Below, piece after piece: positions 16,791 to 24,699 of a stretch of DNA of 64,000 nucleotides. The DNA lies in contig NZ_BMFY01000004.1 in the NCBI RefSeq assembly GCF_014639315.1, positions 1 through 64,000 of the forward strand, given 5' to 3'. Under the pieces are notes generated by a model. The model saw only the letters and a list, made by a program, of their open reading frames with translations, made no database searches and was not told the origin of the DNA. The position numbers and the translations under genes are program-made. The stretch's first letter is position 1. Each line of letters begins with the position of its first letter. The DNA is from Sediminivirga luteola (GTDB lineage Bacteria > Actinomycetota > Actinomycetes > Actinomycetales > Brevibacteriaceae).

Positions 16791-17735
16791 TCAGTGCATG
16801 CGGCCCTCGTCGTCACGGACGCCGGCAAAGAGGTCCGTCTCGACGAAGTCCTCCCGCGGCAGCGGCGGCCGGCCGGTGCGGTCCAGCGCCAGCTCGAACT
16901 CCTCGGTGGGCCAGACGCTGGCGTGCACGTCCTGGCTGACGGCGAAGAAGCCGCCGTTCGGATCGATCTGGGTGGCGTGCGCCAGGAGCGCGCGGGCCCG
17001 CTGCGGAAAGTACTCGGCGCAGTGCACGCTGGTGCTCAGCCATTGCTCGCGGCGCTTTTTGTCCTTGGCCCGCTCCTCGATCCGGCGCAGCATCTCTTCG
17101 AACGGCGATTCCTCGCCGGCCTCGCGCAAAGCGGTGTCCAGTGCGCGCATCTTGGGCAGGTGGAAGTCCTGGTTGTAGTAGACCTTCTGCACCTGCCAGG
17201 GCTCCCCCAGCTCGGGACGGACGTCGGCCTGCCCGGCCGCGTCGACGGCGGCCATCGAGATCTGATGGGTCTTGATGTGGTCCGGGTGCGGGTATCCGCC
17301 GTTCTCGTCGTAGGTGGTGAGTACGTGCGGACGGAAGTCGCGGATGGCTTTCAGCAGCGGCCGCATGGCCACCTCGGTGGGTACGCGGTAGAAGCACCCC
17401 GGGGGCAGTTCGGTGTCGAAGTCACCTTCGGGGAGGCCGCCGTCGACGTGCCCGAGCCACAGATGCTCGGCACCCAGCGCCTCCGCGGCGGCGGCCATCT
17501 CCACGCGGCGCAAGCCGGCCATGTCCCGGCTGGCCTTGGGGACGGAGTTCATGGCCGGGTTGAGGATGCTGCCGCCCTCGCCGCCGGTGCAGGTGACGAT
17601 CAGCACCCGGGCGCCCTGCGCGGTGTACCGCGCGGTGGTGGCCGCTCCTTTGCTGGACTCGTCGTCGGGATGGGCGTGCACCGCCATGAGACGCAGCCCC
17701 TCATAGGGCCGTTCCGCCGCCTGTCCGGGCGTCAT
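16791..17735 (-). CDS. mca: Mycothiol S-conjugate amidase
   Basis: Mca cleaves mycothiol S-conjugates of toxins and antibiotics to a mercapturic acid that is exported, and GlcN-Ins that is recycled. The 314-residue zinc enzyme has AHPDDESSKGAA (H22, D25) and HPDH (H153) as the metal site. The AEYFPQRA/LLAHATQIDPNGGFF region and length fit Mca better than the deacetylase MshB. The ATG at 17735 follows GGAG. It converges on the GntR gene with a 7-base gap and lacks an obvious terminator. Its presence marks the organism as a mycothiol producer. Confidence 0.93.
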   Translation of the reverse strand: MTPGQAAERPYEGLRLMAVHAHPDDESSKGAATTARYTAQGARVLIVTCTGGEGGSILNPAMNSVPKASRDMAGLRRVEMAAAAEALGAEHLWLGHVDGGLPEGDFDTELPPGCFYRVPTEVAMRPLLKAIRDFRPHVLTTYDENGGYPHPDHIKTHQISMAAVDAAGQADVRPELGEPWQVQKVYYNQDFHLPKMRALDTALREAGEESPFEEMLRRIEERAKDKKRREQWLSTSVHCAEYFPQRARALLAHATQIDPNGGFFAVSQDVHASVWPTEEFELALDRTGRPPLPREDFVETDLFAGVRDDEGRMH

Positions 17736-18240
17736 GTATCACTCCGTCTGCCGTTGTGCGCTGGACATCCACTCGATGCCGGAACAAGTGTAGGCCACCG
17801 CGGATTCCCTGTTCGGCGACGATGGTGGCAGCGATTTCCCATCTCCTGGAGCCCCGGCCCGTCCGCTCTGTCGCGTCCCGGCGGGCACCGGAAGGCCGGG
17901 AGGCCCCGGCGGCTGCCGGCGAGCGTCCTGCACCGCCGACCACGGAAGTCCCGAGCATCACCGCGCGGTTGGATGGCATCGCCACAGCCACAACGGCCGA
18001 GGCTCTCTTCCTCAGAGCCCACACTTCCAAGCCCACCTGGCCGCGGCGACCGCGGTTCCTCACGCCGGAGTCCGCACGTCAGGGTCCGCACTCCCGAGCG
18101 CGGGCCTGCGGAACGGGCCGCCGTTCACTCCCCCGCCTGCGGGAGCCGTAGACTGGTAGGGCCGCAGGGATGCAGTGCGCAGCGCATCGGCACCCGCTTC
18201 CCCGGCGGCGCGACCCGCGACAGCTGTACGAGGAGCCTTG
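17736..18240. other. Spacer between mca and the DUF4307 gene
   Basis: I see no gene in this 505-base divergent spacer. Short frames here lack ribosome sites and family features. A TAGACT at 18149-18154 is a candidate -10 for the DUF4307 gene, leaving a leader of about 80 bases. Confidence 0.4.
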
Positions 18241-18645
18241 ATGTCCACTCACGCGCCGGCCGATCTGCAGGCCAGCCGCTATGGGCGCAAGAGCAGCGGA
18301 CGGCGTGGAATCCGCTACGGGATCCCGGCGGCGCTGGCTGCGGTGGCGGTAGGCGTGGCCGCCTGGTGGGCGTTCGCTCCCTCGGACTCCCCCGGCACGC
18401 CGCAGATCATCCGGTACAGCGCCCTCGATGCCGCCCATGCCAGCGCGCTGGTGGAGATCGCTCCGGATCGGCAGCGGGACACCGTGTGCGGGTTCATTGC
18501 CCGCAGCAATTTCCAGGCGGATGTGGGCTACTACGAGGTGCGGGTCCCCGCTACGGAGGCCGCCGCCCCGCAGCGACACGAGATCGTCATCCGGACCATT
18601 GAGCCGCCGACGGCCGTCGTCGCCGACGAGTGCTGGTTCGAATAG
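18241..18645 (+). CDS. DUF4307 family membrane protein
   Basis: The 134-residue protein has a polar, basic N-terminus, one membrane segment (about residues 28-46, GIPAALAAVAVGVAAWWAF) and a small extracytoplasmic domain with two cysteines (TVCGF and DECWF) that may form a disulfide. The ATG at 18241 follows ACGAGGAGC. DUF4307 genes usually sit between mca and greA in actinobacteria, as here. Function unknown. Confidence 0.85.
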   Translation: MSTHAPADLQASRYGRKSSGRRGIRYGIPAALAAVAVGVAAWWAFAPSDSPGTPQIIRYSALDAAHASALVEIAPDRQRDTVCGFIARSNFQADVGYYEVRVPATEAAAPQRHEIVIRTIEPPTAVVADECWFE

Positions 18646-18668
18646 GGCGGCGCCCCGCCGGCCTGCGA

Positions 18669-18734
18669 AAACCCACGGCTGTTTCAAAAACCCACCGCGG
18701 ATCAGCAGTGGGAATTCGAAACAGCCGTGGGTTT
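18669..18734. terminator. Bidirectional terminator between the DUF4307 gene and greA
   Basis: Perfect 17-bp arms AAACCCACGGCTGTTTC / complement flank a 32-base loop that holds a second stem CCCAC/GTGGG. The arms end in AAA/TTT, giving short U-runs in both directions between these convergent genes. Confidence 0.8.
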
Positions 18735-18763
18735 CTCGCCTGATGCCTCCGATGCCTGCAGGC

Positions 18764-19258
18764 TCAGCCCTTGAAAGGTTCCACCTTGAGCACCTTGACG
18801 TCGATCTCCTTGCCGTTCGGCGCTTCGTAGCTGGCCTTCTCGCCCACTTTGAGGCCCATGATGGCAGCGCCCAGAGGAGACTTCTCCGAGTACACGCTCA
18901 GATCGGAGTCGCCGGCGATCTCACGGCTGCCCAGCAGGAACCGCAGCTTCTTGCCGGCGACTTCCGCCTCCACGACGGTGCCCAGGGCGACCTTGTCGGT
19001 GTCGGTGGGCGCATCGCCGACCTTGGCGTGGCGCAGCAGGTGCTCCAGCTGGCGGATGCGGGCCTCCTGCTTGCCCTGCTCCTCGCGGGCAGCGTGGTAA
19101 CCGCCGTTCTCCTTCAGATCGCCCTCTTCACGAGCGGCTTCGATCTTGGCGGCGATGTCGATCCGGCCCTGACCGGTGAGGTACTCAAGCTCTTTGGAAA
19201 GCCGATCGTATGCTTCCTGACTCAGCCAGGTGGCATCCTCGGTAGGTATATCGGTCAT
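18764..19258 (-). CDS. greA: Transcription elongation factor GreA
   Basis: GreA stimulates transcript cleavage by backtracked RNA polymerase. The 164-residue protein has an N-terminal coiled coil (about residues 12-80) whose tip carries the acidic residues needed for cleavage (EAAREEGDLKENGGYHAARE), and a C-terminal FKBP-like domain (SPLGAAIMGLKVGEKASYE). CTAAGGAG lies just upstream of the ATG at 19258. It follows a G+C hairpin at 19287-19322. Confidence 0.96.
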   Translation of the reverse strand: MTDIPTEDATWLSQEAYDRLSKELEYLTGQGRIDIAAKIEAAREEGDLKENGGYHAAREEQGKQEARIRQLEHLLRHAKVGDAPTDTDKVALGTVVEAEVAGKKLRFLLGSREIAGDSDLSVYSEKSPLGAAIMGLKVGEKASYEAPNGKEIDVKVLKVEPFKG

Positions 19259-19286
19259 GACTCTCCTTAGGACTTAGCAATAGAGA

Positions 19287-19322
19287 CTCCCGGGCCGCCC
19301 GCCTGTGCCGGCGACCCGGGAG
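19287..19322 (-). terminator. G+C hairpin between the AI-2E permease gene and greA
   Basis: 8-bp arms CTCCCGGG/CCCGGGAG enclose a 20-base loop with a further CCG/CGG pairing. It could end the upstream permease transcript or be a stem in the greA leader, since it stands only about 20 bases before the greA ribosome site. Confidence 0.5.
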
Positions 19323-19549
19323 CAAATGCATATGAAACGACTACGATAGCAGCCGTCCACAAGCAATTCTAGTCGCCTGTGGAGAACGGCTTCCCGGCAC
19401 CCCGGTACAGTGCCCCAGGTCAGCCGCAGATCGCCACTTCTCCCACCACAGTCCGCCATGTGCGACGGTCTGCACACCGAGACACCTGCATGTCGAATGG
19501 CCCGGCCTACGCAGGCGGTCTGGGTTCCCGGGAGCGTCTGGAGGCCGCT

Positions 19550-21187
19550 CTAGCCCCGGGCCGGGGACCTGCCGGACCCGTCTTCCCCGCCGGCGTCGGG
19601 TTCATCAGAGTCGTCGATGGCGTCCGCATCAGGCTGCTGCCCCGCAGACGGCGTGGCGGGCTGCGCCCCCGGCGGATTCTCCGCAGCGGCGCCAGCGTCC
19701 GGTGCAAGGCCAGAGGCGCCCTCTGCGGGGATGCCGGTCTCCGGTGCCGGGTCGTCGCCGAGCTGCGGGGCGCCGGCGATGTTCTGCTGCCGCTTCTCCG
19801 CGACGAGGGCTTCGCCCGCGGCGCCGGCAGCGGCAGCCGCCCCCGAGGGGACGCCTGCAGCCTGGCTGACCATCGCATCGGCGTCCCGCTCCCGCGGCTC
19901 CCCGGAGAACGACCGTTTGATCCGGCGCCAGAGCCGGGTGAGCTTGCCCGGTCCTTGCAGCCGGTTGCGCTCTTCCGCCTCGGCGAAGATATCGCGCCCG
20001 CTCAGGTACAGGATCATGGTATTGAGCACCGCCACGACCGGCACGGCGAACAGCGCGCCGAGGATGCCGAAGGTGAAACCGCCCGCGGCCACTGCCAGCA
20101 CGACGCCCAGGGGATGCACGGAGACGGCCTTGCCCATGATCAGCGGCTGCAGGACGTTGCTCTCGATCTGCTGCACCGCCAGCACGCCGAGGAGCATGAT
20201 GACCGCCGGCCAGAAGCCCTGCGCCACGAGCGCGATCAGCACCGCCAGGATGCCGGTGGCCACGGCACCGACGACCGGGATGAAGGACGCCAGGAACACC
20301 AGGACGCCCAGCGGGATCACCAGCGGCAGGCCCAGGAAGGCGGCGACGAGGGCGATGCCCACCGCGTCGATGAACGCTACGAAGATCTGCACGCGCACGT
20401 ACTGCACGAGGGTCTGCCAGCCACGCAGCGCGGCACCCTTGGAACGCTCACGGGCGGGCTTGGGCAGCAGCTTGATGCTCCACTCGAAGATGCGGCGGCC
20501 GTCGTAGAGGAAGAAGAAGGTGGTGAACAGCACCAGCAGCAGCATCGTCACGAACGTGCCCGCGCTGGAGGTGAACGCCGCGGCGTTGCTGGCGATGGCG
20601 CTGGAGTTCTGCTGGACCCACGCGGTGATCTCGTCGACGGCGTCCTGGAAGGCGGTGACGATGATGGTGGAGTCCAGGCCGAAGGGATTGTCCAGCGCCC
20701 AGTCGATGATGCTCTGGAATCCTTGCTGGCCGGCTTCCCACAGTTCGGAGAACCCGGCGACCAGCTGTTGCCCGACCAGGGTGAGCAGGCCCACGACGAG
20801 GGCGAGCGTACCGAGGAAAGTGGTGGCGGCGGCAAGCGCCCGCGGGAAGCCGACTCGCACGAGAGCCGCGCACACAGGAGAGAGCAGGGCGCTGATCAGG
20901 AGCGCGATCAGCAGCGGGATGACCACCACGGTGACGTGCGCCATGCCCCACAGGATGATCGCCGCGGCTGCGACCACCACGATGATGCGCCAGGACCAGG
21001 CTGCGCCGATGCGCAGCGCCGGGGAGACGTAGGGTTCGTCGATCGCCACAGGGGTATCGGGAGGCGGCGGCACTTCGAGTTCGCCGGCCCGGTCGTTCTT
21101 CCCCTGCGGCCCGCGGTTCGAGCGGATCCCGGCCAGGATGCTTTGGAACCTGCGCGAGAGCGTCGGTGACTCCTCATTCGACGACAT
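19550..21187 (-). CDS. AI-2E family transporter
   Basis: The 545-residue protein has about eight membrane segments in the AI-2E/PerM arrangement: two N-terminal pairs (about residues 45-90), a long extracytoplasmic helical region, then a tight bundle with the LPLVIPLGVLVFLASFIPVVG segment and the QQIESNVLQPLIMG motif. The C-terminal 130 residues are a disordered Ala/Pro/Gly-rich cytosolic tail. ATG 21187 is preferred to GTG 21193 because a TATGCT -10 box ends 6 bases before it. Substrates of this family range from AI-2 to ions, so none is claimed. Confidence 0.88.
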   Translation of the reverse strand: MSSNEESPTLSRRFQSILAGIRSNRGPQGKNDRAGELEVPPPPDTPVAIDEPYVSPALRIGAAWSWRIIVVVAAAAIILWGMAHVTVVVIPLLIALLISALLSPVCAALVRVGFPRALAAATTFLGTLALVVGLLTLVGQQLVAGFSELWEAGQQGFQSIIDWALDNPFGLDSTIIVTAFQDAVDEITAWVQQNSSAIASNAAAFTSSAGTFVTMLLLVLFTTFFFLYDGRRIFEWSIKLLPKPARERSKGAALRGWQTLVQYVRVQIFVAFIDAVGIALVAAFLGLPLVIPLGVLVFLASFIPVVGAVATGILAVLIALVAQGFWPAVIMLLGVLAVQQIESNVLQPLIMGKAVSVHPLGVVLAVAAGGFTFGILGALFAVPVVAVLNTMILYLSGRDIFAEAEERNRLQGPGKLTRLWRRIKRSFSGEPRERDADAMVSQAAGVPSGAAAAAGAAGEALVAEKRQQNIAGAPQLGDDPAPETGIPAEGASGLAPDAGAAAENPPGAQPATPSAGQQPDADAIDDSDEPDAGGEDGSGRSPARG

Positions 21188-21193
21188 GACCAC

Positions 21194-21199
21194 AGCATA
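21194..21199 (-). promoter_or_regulatory. Candidate -10 box of the AI-2E permease gene
   Basis: TATGCT on the minus strand ends 6 bases before the ATG at 21187, which fits a leaderless transcript and decides between two possible starts. Confidence 0.45.
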
Positions 21200-21339
21200 G
21201 CCGCTGGTGCGCCCAGGAGTCCGGGGCGTAGCCGAACCGTCATCTACGGTGTCCGGCGCACGTATGGTGCACGTGCCCGGTCCGCCCCGACCCGCGTCCT
21301 AGGATGACAGTAGCCGCCTCCGACGCGAAGGAACCGCTC

Positions 21340-22008
21340 ATGACACTGCTTGTCCTCGCCTCCGCTTCCCCGTCCCGGCGCACTGTGCTCAGGCAGGCCG
21401 GGATCACGCCGCTGGTGCGGGTCTCCGATGTGGACGAAGACGCACTCGTCGCCAGGGAGGGCCTGACAGCGGCGGCGGACGTCGCGCAGGCACTGGCCAC
21501 GGCAAAGGCGCAGTCGGTGGCAGCGAGGGACGACCTGCATGTCACGGACGCCGATGCCGCGGCTGACCCCGGCGTCTTCGAGCGAGATGGTGAGCGGCGA
21601 CTACTGATCGGTTGCGACTCGGTGCTGGAACTCGACGGCGAGGTGTTCGGCAAGCCTGGGACCCCCGAGCGGGCGCGGCTGCTGTGGTCGAGGATGGCCG
21701 GCCGAGAGGCAGCGCTGCATTCGGGCCACTGGCTGATCGATCTGGACAGCGGCCAGGAAGCCGGCGCGACGTCCACCGCGCTGATCCGCACGGCGGACAT
21801 CCGCGGGGACGAGCTGGAAGCGTATCTGGCGACCGGCGAGCCCCTGGCGGTGGCCGGGGCTCTGACCATCGACGGCTTCGGCGGGCCCTTCGTCACCGGG
21901 ATCACGGGAGACCACCACGGGGTGCTGGGCCTGAGCCTGCCCCTGGTACGCGAGCTTGCCGGGCAGCTGGGTCACTTCTGGCCCGATCTGTGGGATCACC
22001 GCCGCTGA
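21340..22008 (+). CDS. Maf-family nucleotide pyrophosphatase
   Basis: Maf enzymes hydrolyse non-canonical nucleoside triphosphates (dTTP/UTP or m7GTP) to monophosphates. The 222-residue protein has the Maf signature LVLASASPSRRTVLRQAG at the N-terminus, GCDSVLELDGEVFGKP and the GDELEAYLATGEP region. GAAGGAA before the ATG at 21340 supports this start over one 12 codons upstream. An acidic insertion of about 25 residues (around residues 65-90) makes it longer than usual for the family. Confidence 0.9.
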   Translation: MTLLVLASASPSRRTVLRQAGITPLVRVSDVDEDALVAREGLTAAADVAQALATAKAQSVAARDDLHVTDADAAADPGVFERDGERRLLIGCDSVLELDGEVFGKPGTPERARLLWSRMAGREAALHSGHWLIDLDSGQEAGATSTALIRTADIRGDELEAYLATGEPLAVAGALTIDGFGGPFVTGITGDHHGVLGLSLPLVRELAGQLGHFWPDLWDHRR

Positions 22009-22063
22009 AGGGGTGCTCCGCCAGACTGCAACGGCTGGCCAGGGCCGCACGCCCCGCGTCCCT

Positions 22064-22195
22064 TCATGCGCCGACGGCGGCGAGGAGGCGGGCGATGCGT
22101 TCCAGCGCAGCTTCCCGGAAGGGGTCACCTTCGGCTTCCTGCACGTTCTCCCACAGGTGGCGGCCACCTGGAGACTTCCCCGGCGCGCATACCCC
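22064..22195 (-). pseudogene. Decayed second copy of the lipoprotein gene 3' end
   Basis: The minus strand reads ENVQEAEGDPFREAALERI and then ARLLAAVGA before a stop at 22064. The intact lipoprotein at 22915 ends ENVPEAEGDPSREAALERI, then ARILAAAGA. DNA similarity is strong over about 90 bases and fades upstream. No start or other part of the gene is left. The vapBC pair lies exactly between this remnant and the intact gene. Confidence 0.75.
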
Positions 22196-22212
22196 CTCCG
22201 CTACGTCCCCGT

Positions 22213-22644
22213 TCACGCTGAATCACCGGTGACCACCTCAACGCGTACGCCGACGGCTTCATATGTGGACCGGGCGCGAGCATCCCGCGTTGCCAGCACG
22301 AAGCCGTGCTGGCGAGCAGCGAGTGCGACGAGCCCGTCATAGGACGCCCCGCCCAGGATGCCCAGACCAGCAAGGTCGCGGTGCGCCCCGGCCGCGGCGT
22401 GAGGCGGAAGCACCGGATTCTCCACGAAGTTCGCGTCGATCAACACGACGGCATCCGCAGAACTCACGCGCGCATCTCCGGGCAGCCGGGTCAGAACAGA
22501 GTAGGTCTCCACCAGAGCGTGCCCGCTGAGAACAAGGGAACGCCCGGTCGCCCAGAGCCTGACAGCTTCATGGGCTTCATGCGATGCGACAAGCAGCGGT
22601 ATGGCCACGCTCGTGTCGACCGCGCGGCGCGACTCGTCAGTCAA
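22213..22644 (-). CDS. vapC: VapC-type PIN-domain ribonuclease toxin
   Basis: The 143-residue protein has the PIN-domain acidic set: D10 in AVDTSVAIPLL, E46 in HALVETYSVL, D103 in GGASYDGLVALAA and D121 in ATRDARA. VapC toxins cut tRNA or rRNA when freed from the antitoxin. It starts with TTG overlapping the antitoxin stop (TTGA), so the two are coupled, antitoxin first. The target RNA cannot be read from sequence. Confidence 0.88.
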   Translation of the reverse strand: MTDESRRAVDTSVAIPLLVASHEAHEAVRLWATGRSLVLSGHALVETYSVLTRLPGDARVSSADAVVLIDANFVENPVLPPHAAAGAHRDLAGLGILGGASYDGLVALAARQHGFVLATRDARARSTYEAVGVRVEVVTGDSA

Positions 22645-22880
22645 CGCCGTCCCGCATCGATCAGCGCGAACATCTGCTCGTCCGTGACCACCGTCTTCGC
22701 ACGGGAAACCAGCCGACCATCGGAGTCCCGTTCCAGCCGGGCAGTTCGCCCACCCGGCGTGATCTGCACTCCGCTGCCGTAAGGCGAGATATCCACCTTG
22801 GAACCAGGCACAAGCCCCAGCGAATCACGAATGCTCTTGGGCAGTAGCAACCGCCCTCCGGAATCAATCGTGGCTTCCAT
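22641..22880 (-). CDS. vapB: AbrB/MazE-type antitoxin (VapB)
   Basis: The 79-residue protein has an N-terminal SpoVT-AbrB swapped-hairpin DNA-binding domain (ATIDSGGRLLLPKSIRDSLGL, residues 3-23) and a C-terminal tail that should wrap the toxin. Such antitoxins also repress their own promoter. A TAGAAT -10 box ends 6 bases before the ATG, and the palindrome GAATATTC lies in the same stretch. Confidence 0.88.
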   Translation of the reverse strand: MEATIDSGGRLLLPKSIRDSLGLVPGSKVDISPYGSGVQITPGGRTARLERDSDGRLVSRAKTVVTDEQMFALIDAGRR

Positions 22881-22882
22881 GG

Positions 22883-22892
22883 GAATATTCTA
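22883..22892 (-). promoter_or_regulatory. vapBC -10 box and possible operator
   Basis: The minus-strand TAGAAT (22887-22892) overlaps the palindrome GAATATTC (22883-22890) and stands 6 bases before the vapB ATG. The transcript would be leaderless, and bound antitoxin would cover the -10 box. Confidence 0.4.
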
Positions 22893-22914
22893 CCACTCAG
22901 ATCCCATTGTCCCC

Positions 22915-23649
22915 TCAGGCGCCGGCGGCGGCGAGGATGCGGGCGATGCGTTCCAGCGCGGCTTCCCGGGAGGGGTCGCCTTCGGCCTCTGGCACGTTCT
23001 CCAGGGTCGCGGTCATCCAGTACTCTCCCCCGCCGGCGACCATGAGCGAGGTGTCCGAGCCGATCACGGCCCTGATGTCCGCCAGGACTCGGGGCTCCGA
23101 GCCGCCGAGCCTGGAGTTGACCTCGGCGGTGCAGGGAACGGCCCGGTCGAAGACTTCCTCCGGTGAACTGCCGCCACGCAGGCACCACTCGTTCTCTCCG
23201 GTGGGGACCCGCTGCTCGCGGTTTTCGGCGTAGGGCACCCGCCTGTAGTCAAGCCCCGGAGGCGGATACGCGTCGCTGTCGAAGGCACCGGCCGGCAGTG
23301 AGTAACGGCAGGCATGGTCATAGATGCCGAACTTGTTGTTCTGCGCCAGGAGGATATAACTCTCTTCCTCATCGACCGTCACGTCGCCGCCGCCAAGCCA
23401 GGGTTCCAGCTGAGCGGTGACGACGCTCGCCGGCACTGGGCAGGGCTGCGCCTCGAGGTCGCCGTCCAGCCCGTTCGCCACCTCGTCGGCGAGGCCTTCC
23501 GGGTTGCCGTCGGGGACATCGCTGGCCTCCACCATGGTCGTGGGGCCGGGCCCCGGGCTGACGGTGCCGGTGGGACGCTCGTGGCACCCGGCCAGCGCAG
23601 CGGTCAGGATCACCGCCGCCGCGCCGAGCGCACGTGCCCGGTGGCTCAC
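22915..23649 (-). CDS. Putative secreted lipoprotein
   Basis: The 244-residue protein starts at a GTG overlapping the stop of the upstream gene (GTGA). It has a basic N-terminus, a hydrophobic core and a lipobox LAGC (Cys22), then a Pro/Gly/Thr linker. The mature part carries four cysteines (CPVP, HACRY, EWCLR, VPCTA), enough for two disulfides outside the cell. I recognise no domain. It is coupled to the BNR-repeat membrane protein gene, so the two may form an envelope complex. Its last 30 codons are duplicated at 22064-22195. Confidence 0.75.
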   Translation of the reverse strand: MSHRARALGAAAVILTAALAGCHERPTGTVSPGPGPTTMVEASDVPDGNPEGLADEVANGLDGDLEAQPCPVPASVVTAQLEPWLGGGDVTVDEEESYILLAQNNKFGIYDHACRYSLPAGAFDSDAYPPPGLDYRRVPYAENREQRVPTGENEWCLRGGSSPEEVFDRAVPCTAEVNSRLGGSEPRVLADIRAVIGSDTSLMVAGGGEYWMTATLENVPEAEGDPSREAALERIARILAAAGA

Positions 23650-24584
23650 TGCCAGCTGGCACCGTCGTCGGTGGAACGGAGGACCTCGTCGCCTGCCCAC
23701 AACCACAGCGTCCCGTCGGACGCACCGCCGACGGCGACCCCACCGGAGCCGGCATCGGTGTCGGCGCAACCGAGTTCCTCGGTCTCGTTGCCGGATGTCG
23801 TGAGCCGCTGGATCGCGATGCCGTCGCAGTCGCCGTTGCCGGCGGCGGCGATCAGAACTGCAGGGCCCGATGCGCCGGCGTCGGCGCCGATGGCGAGGGC
23901 GGCATCGGCCGTCGCGGCCTCGGACCAGGCGGCGGCGTCGGTGGTCGCCATGAGCGTGCGGTCGGCACAGAGCACGAAGGCGGTGGAGTTGTCCAGGGCG
24001 GCCAGCTGGGCGGGGGTCTCCTGACAGGGCTCGGTTCCGGTACCGGAAGGGACCAGGACCTGGTCGTCATCGATGAGCCAGTAGCCGGCGAGGCCCTCCA
24101 CCGGTTCCCAGTCGGCCCCGGCGACGAAGGACTGCAGCGCGGCTGGTTCGCACCCTGTCCCGTCCAGGCCGACGAGGGTGACGCGGCTGGTGTCGGGTGC
24201 GAGCATGCGCTGGGCCGCAACGAGCGCGGGAGCGTCGGTGCTGCTCCAGGTCTGACCGCCGTCCGAGGTGAACTCCAGCGTGCTGCCCGTGCCAGGGCAT
24301 TCGACCGCGGCGACCCGGAAAGCTTCATCGGCGCCGATGGGTGCCAGCACGGGAAAGGCTTCGGGCAGGCCCGGGGTATCGGCGGATTCGTCGTTCTGCT
24401 CGGTCGCCGCCGGCTCCGGGTCTTCGTCAGCCTCGGTGGTGGCCTGTTCGGCGGGAGCGCTGACCTGGACCGTGGCCGCTTCCCCGGAGGGAACCGACTG
24501 CAGCGAGCGATAGGCCCACGTCACGAGGACGACATTGACGACGACGAGGGAGGCAAGCAGCATCGCCGTCCACCGTTTACTCAT
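23646..24584 (-). CDS. Membrane-anchored BNR/Asp-box beta-propeller-like protein
   Basis: The 312-residue protein has one N-terminal membrane segment (about residues 7-24, LLASLVVVNVVLVTWAY), an acidic Glu/Ala/Pro linker to about residue 70, then an extracytoplasmic domain. Asp-box motifs TSDGGQTW (early) and STDDGASW (the last residues) are those of bladed propellers of the sialidase/photosystem-assembly type, although no catalytic set is seen. ATG 24584 was chosen because the membrane segment then begins at residue 7. It runs divergently from the LCP gene. Confidence 0.75.
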   Translation of the reverse strand: MSKRWTAMLLASLVVVNVVLVTWAYRSLQSVPSGEAATVQVSAPAEQATTEADEDPEPAATEQNDESADTPGLPEAFPVLAPIGADEAFRVAAVECPGTGSTLEFTSDGGQTWSSTDAPALVAAQRMLAPDTSRVTLVGLDGTGCEPAALQSFVAGADWEPVEGLAGYWLIDDDQVLVPSGTGTEPCQETPAQLAALDNSTAFVLCADRTLMATTDAAAWSEAATADAALAIGADAGASGPAVLIAAAGNGDCDGIAIQRLTTSGNETEELGCADTDAGSGGVAVGGASDGTLWLWAGDEVLRSTDDGASWQ

Positions 24585-24629
24585 ATGTGCTGCACTCCTG
24601 GGGTCGGCCTCGTGAGGGGACTTTCGAAC

Positions 24630-24635
24630 ACTATA
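24630..24635 (-). promoter_or_regulatory. Candidate -10 box of the BNR-protein/lipoprotein operon
   Basis: TATAGT on the minus strand lies about 46 bases before the ATG at 24584, in the spacer shared with the divergent LCP gene. Confidence 0.4.
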
Positions 24636-24687
24636 ACTATTGCCCCTGCCACGGCGCTTGACCAGTAAACATGGGGGTGCAGCGTTA

Positions 24688-24693
24688 TACACT
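24688..24693 (+). promoter_or_regulatory. Candidate -10 box of the LCP gene
   Basis: TACACT (with TATACA overlapping 2 bases upstream) ends 6 bases before the ATG at 24700, leaving no room for a leader. Confidence 0.45.
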
Positions 24694-24699
24694 CTCGAC

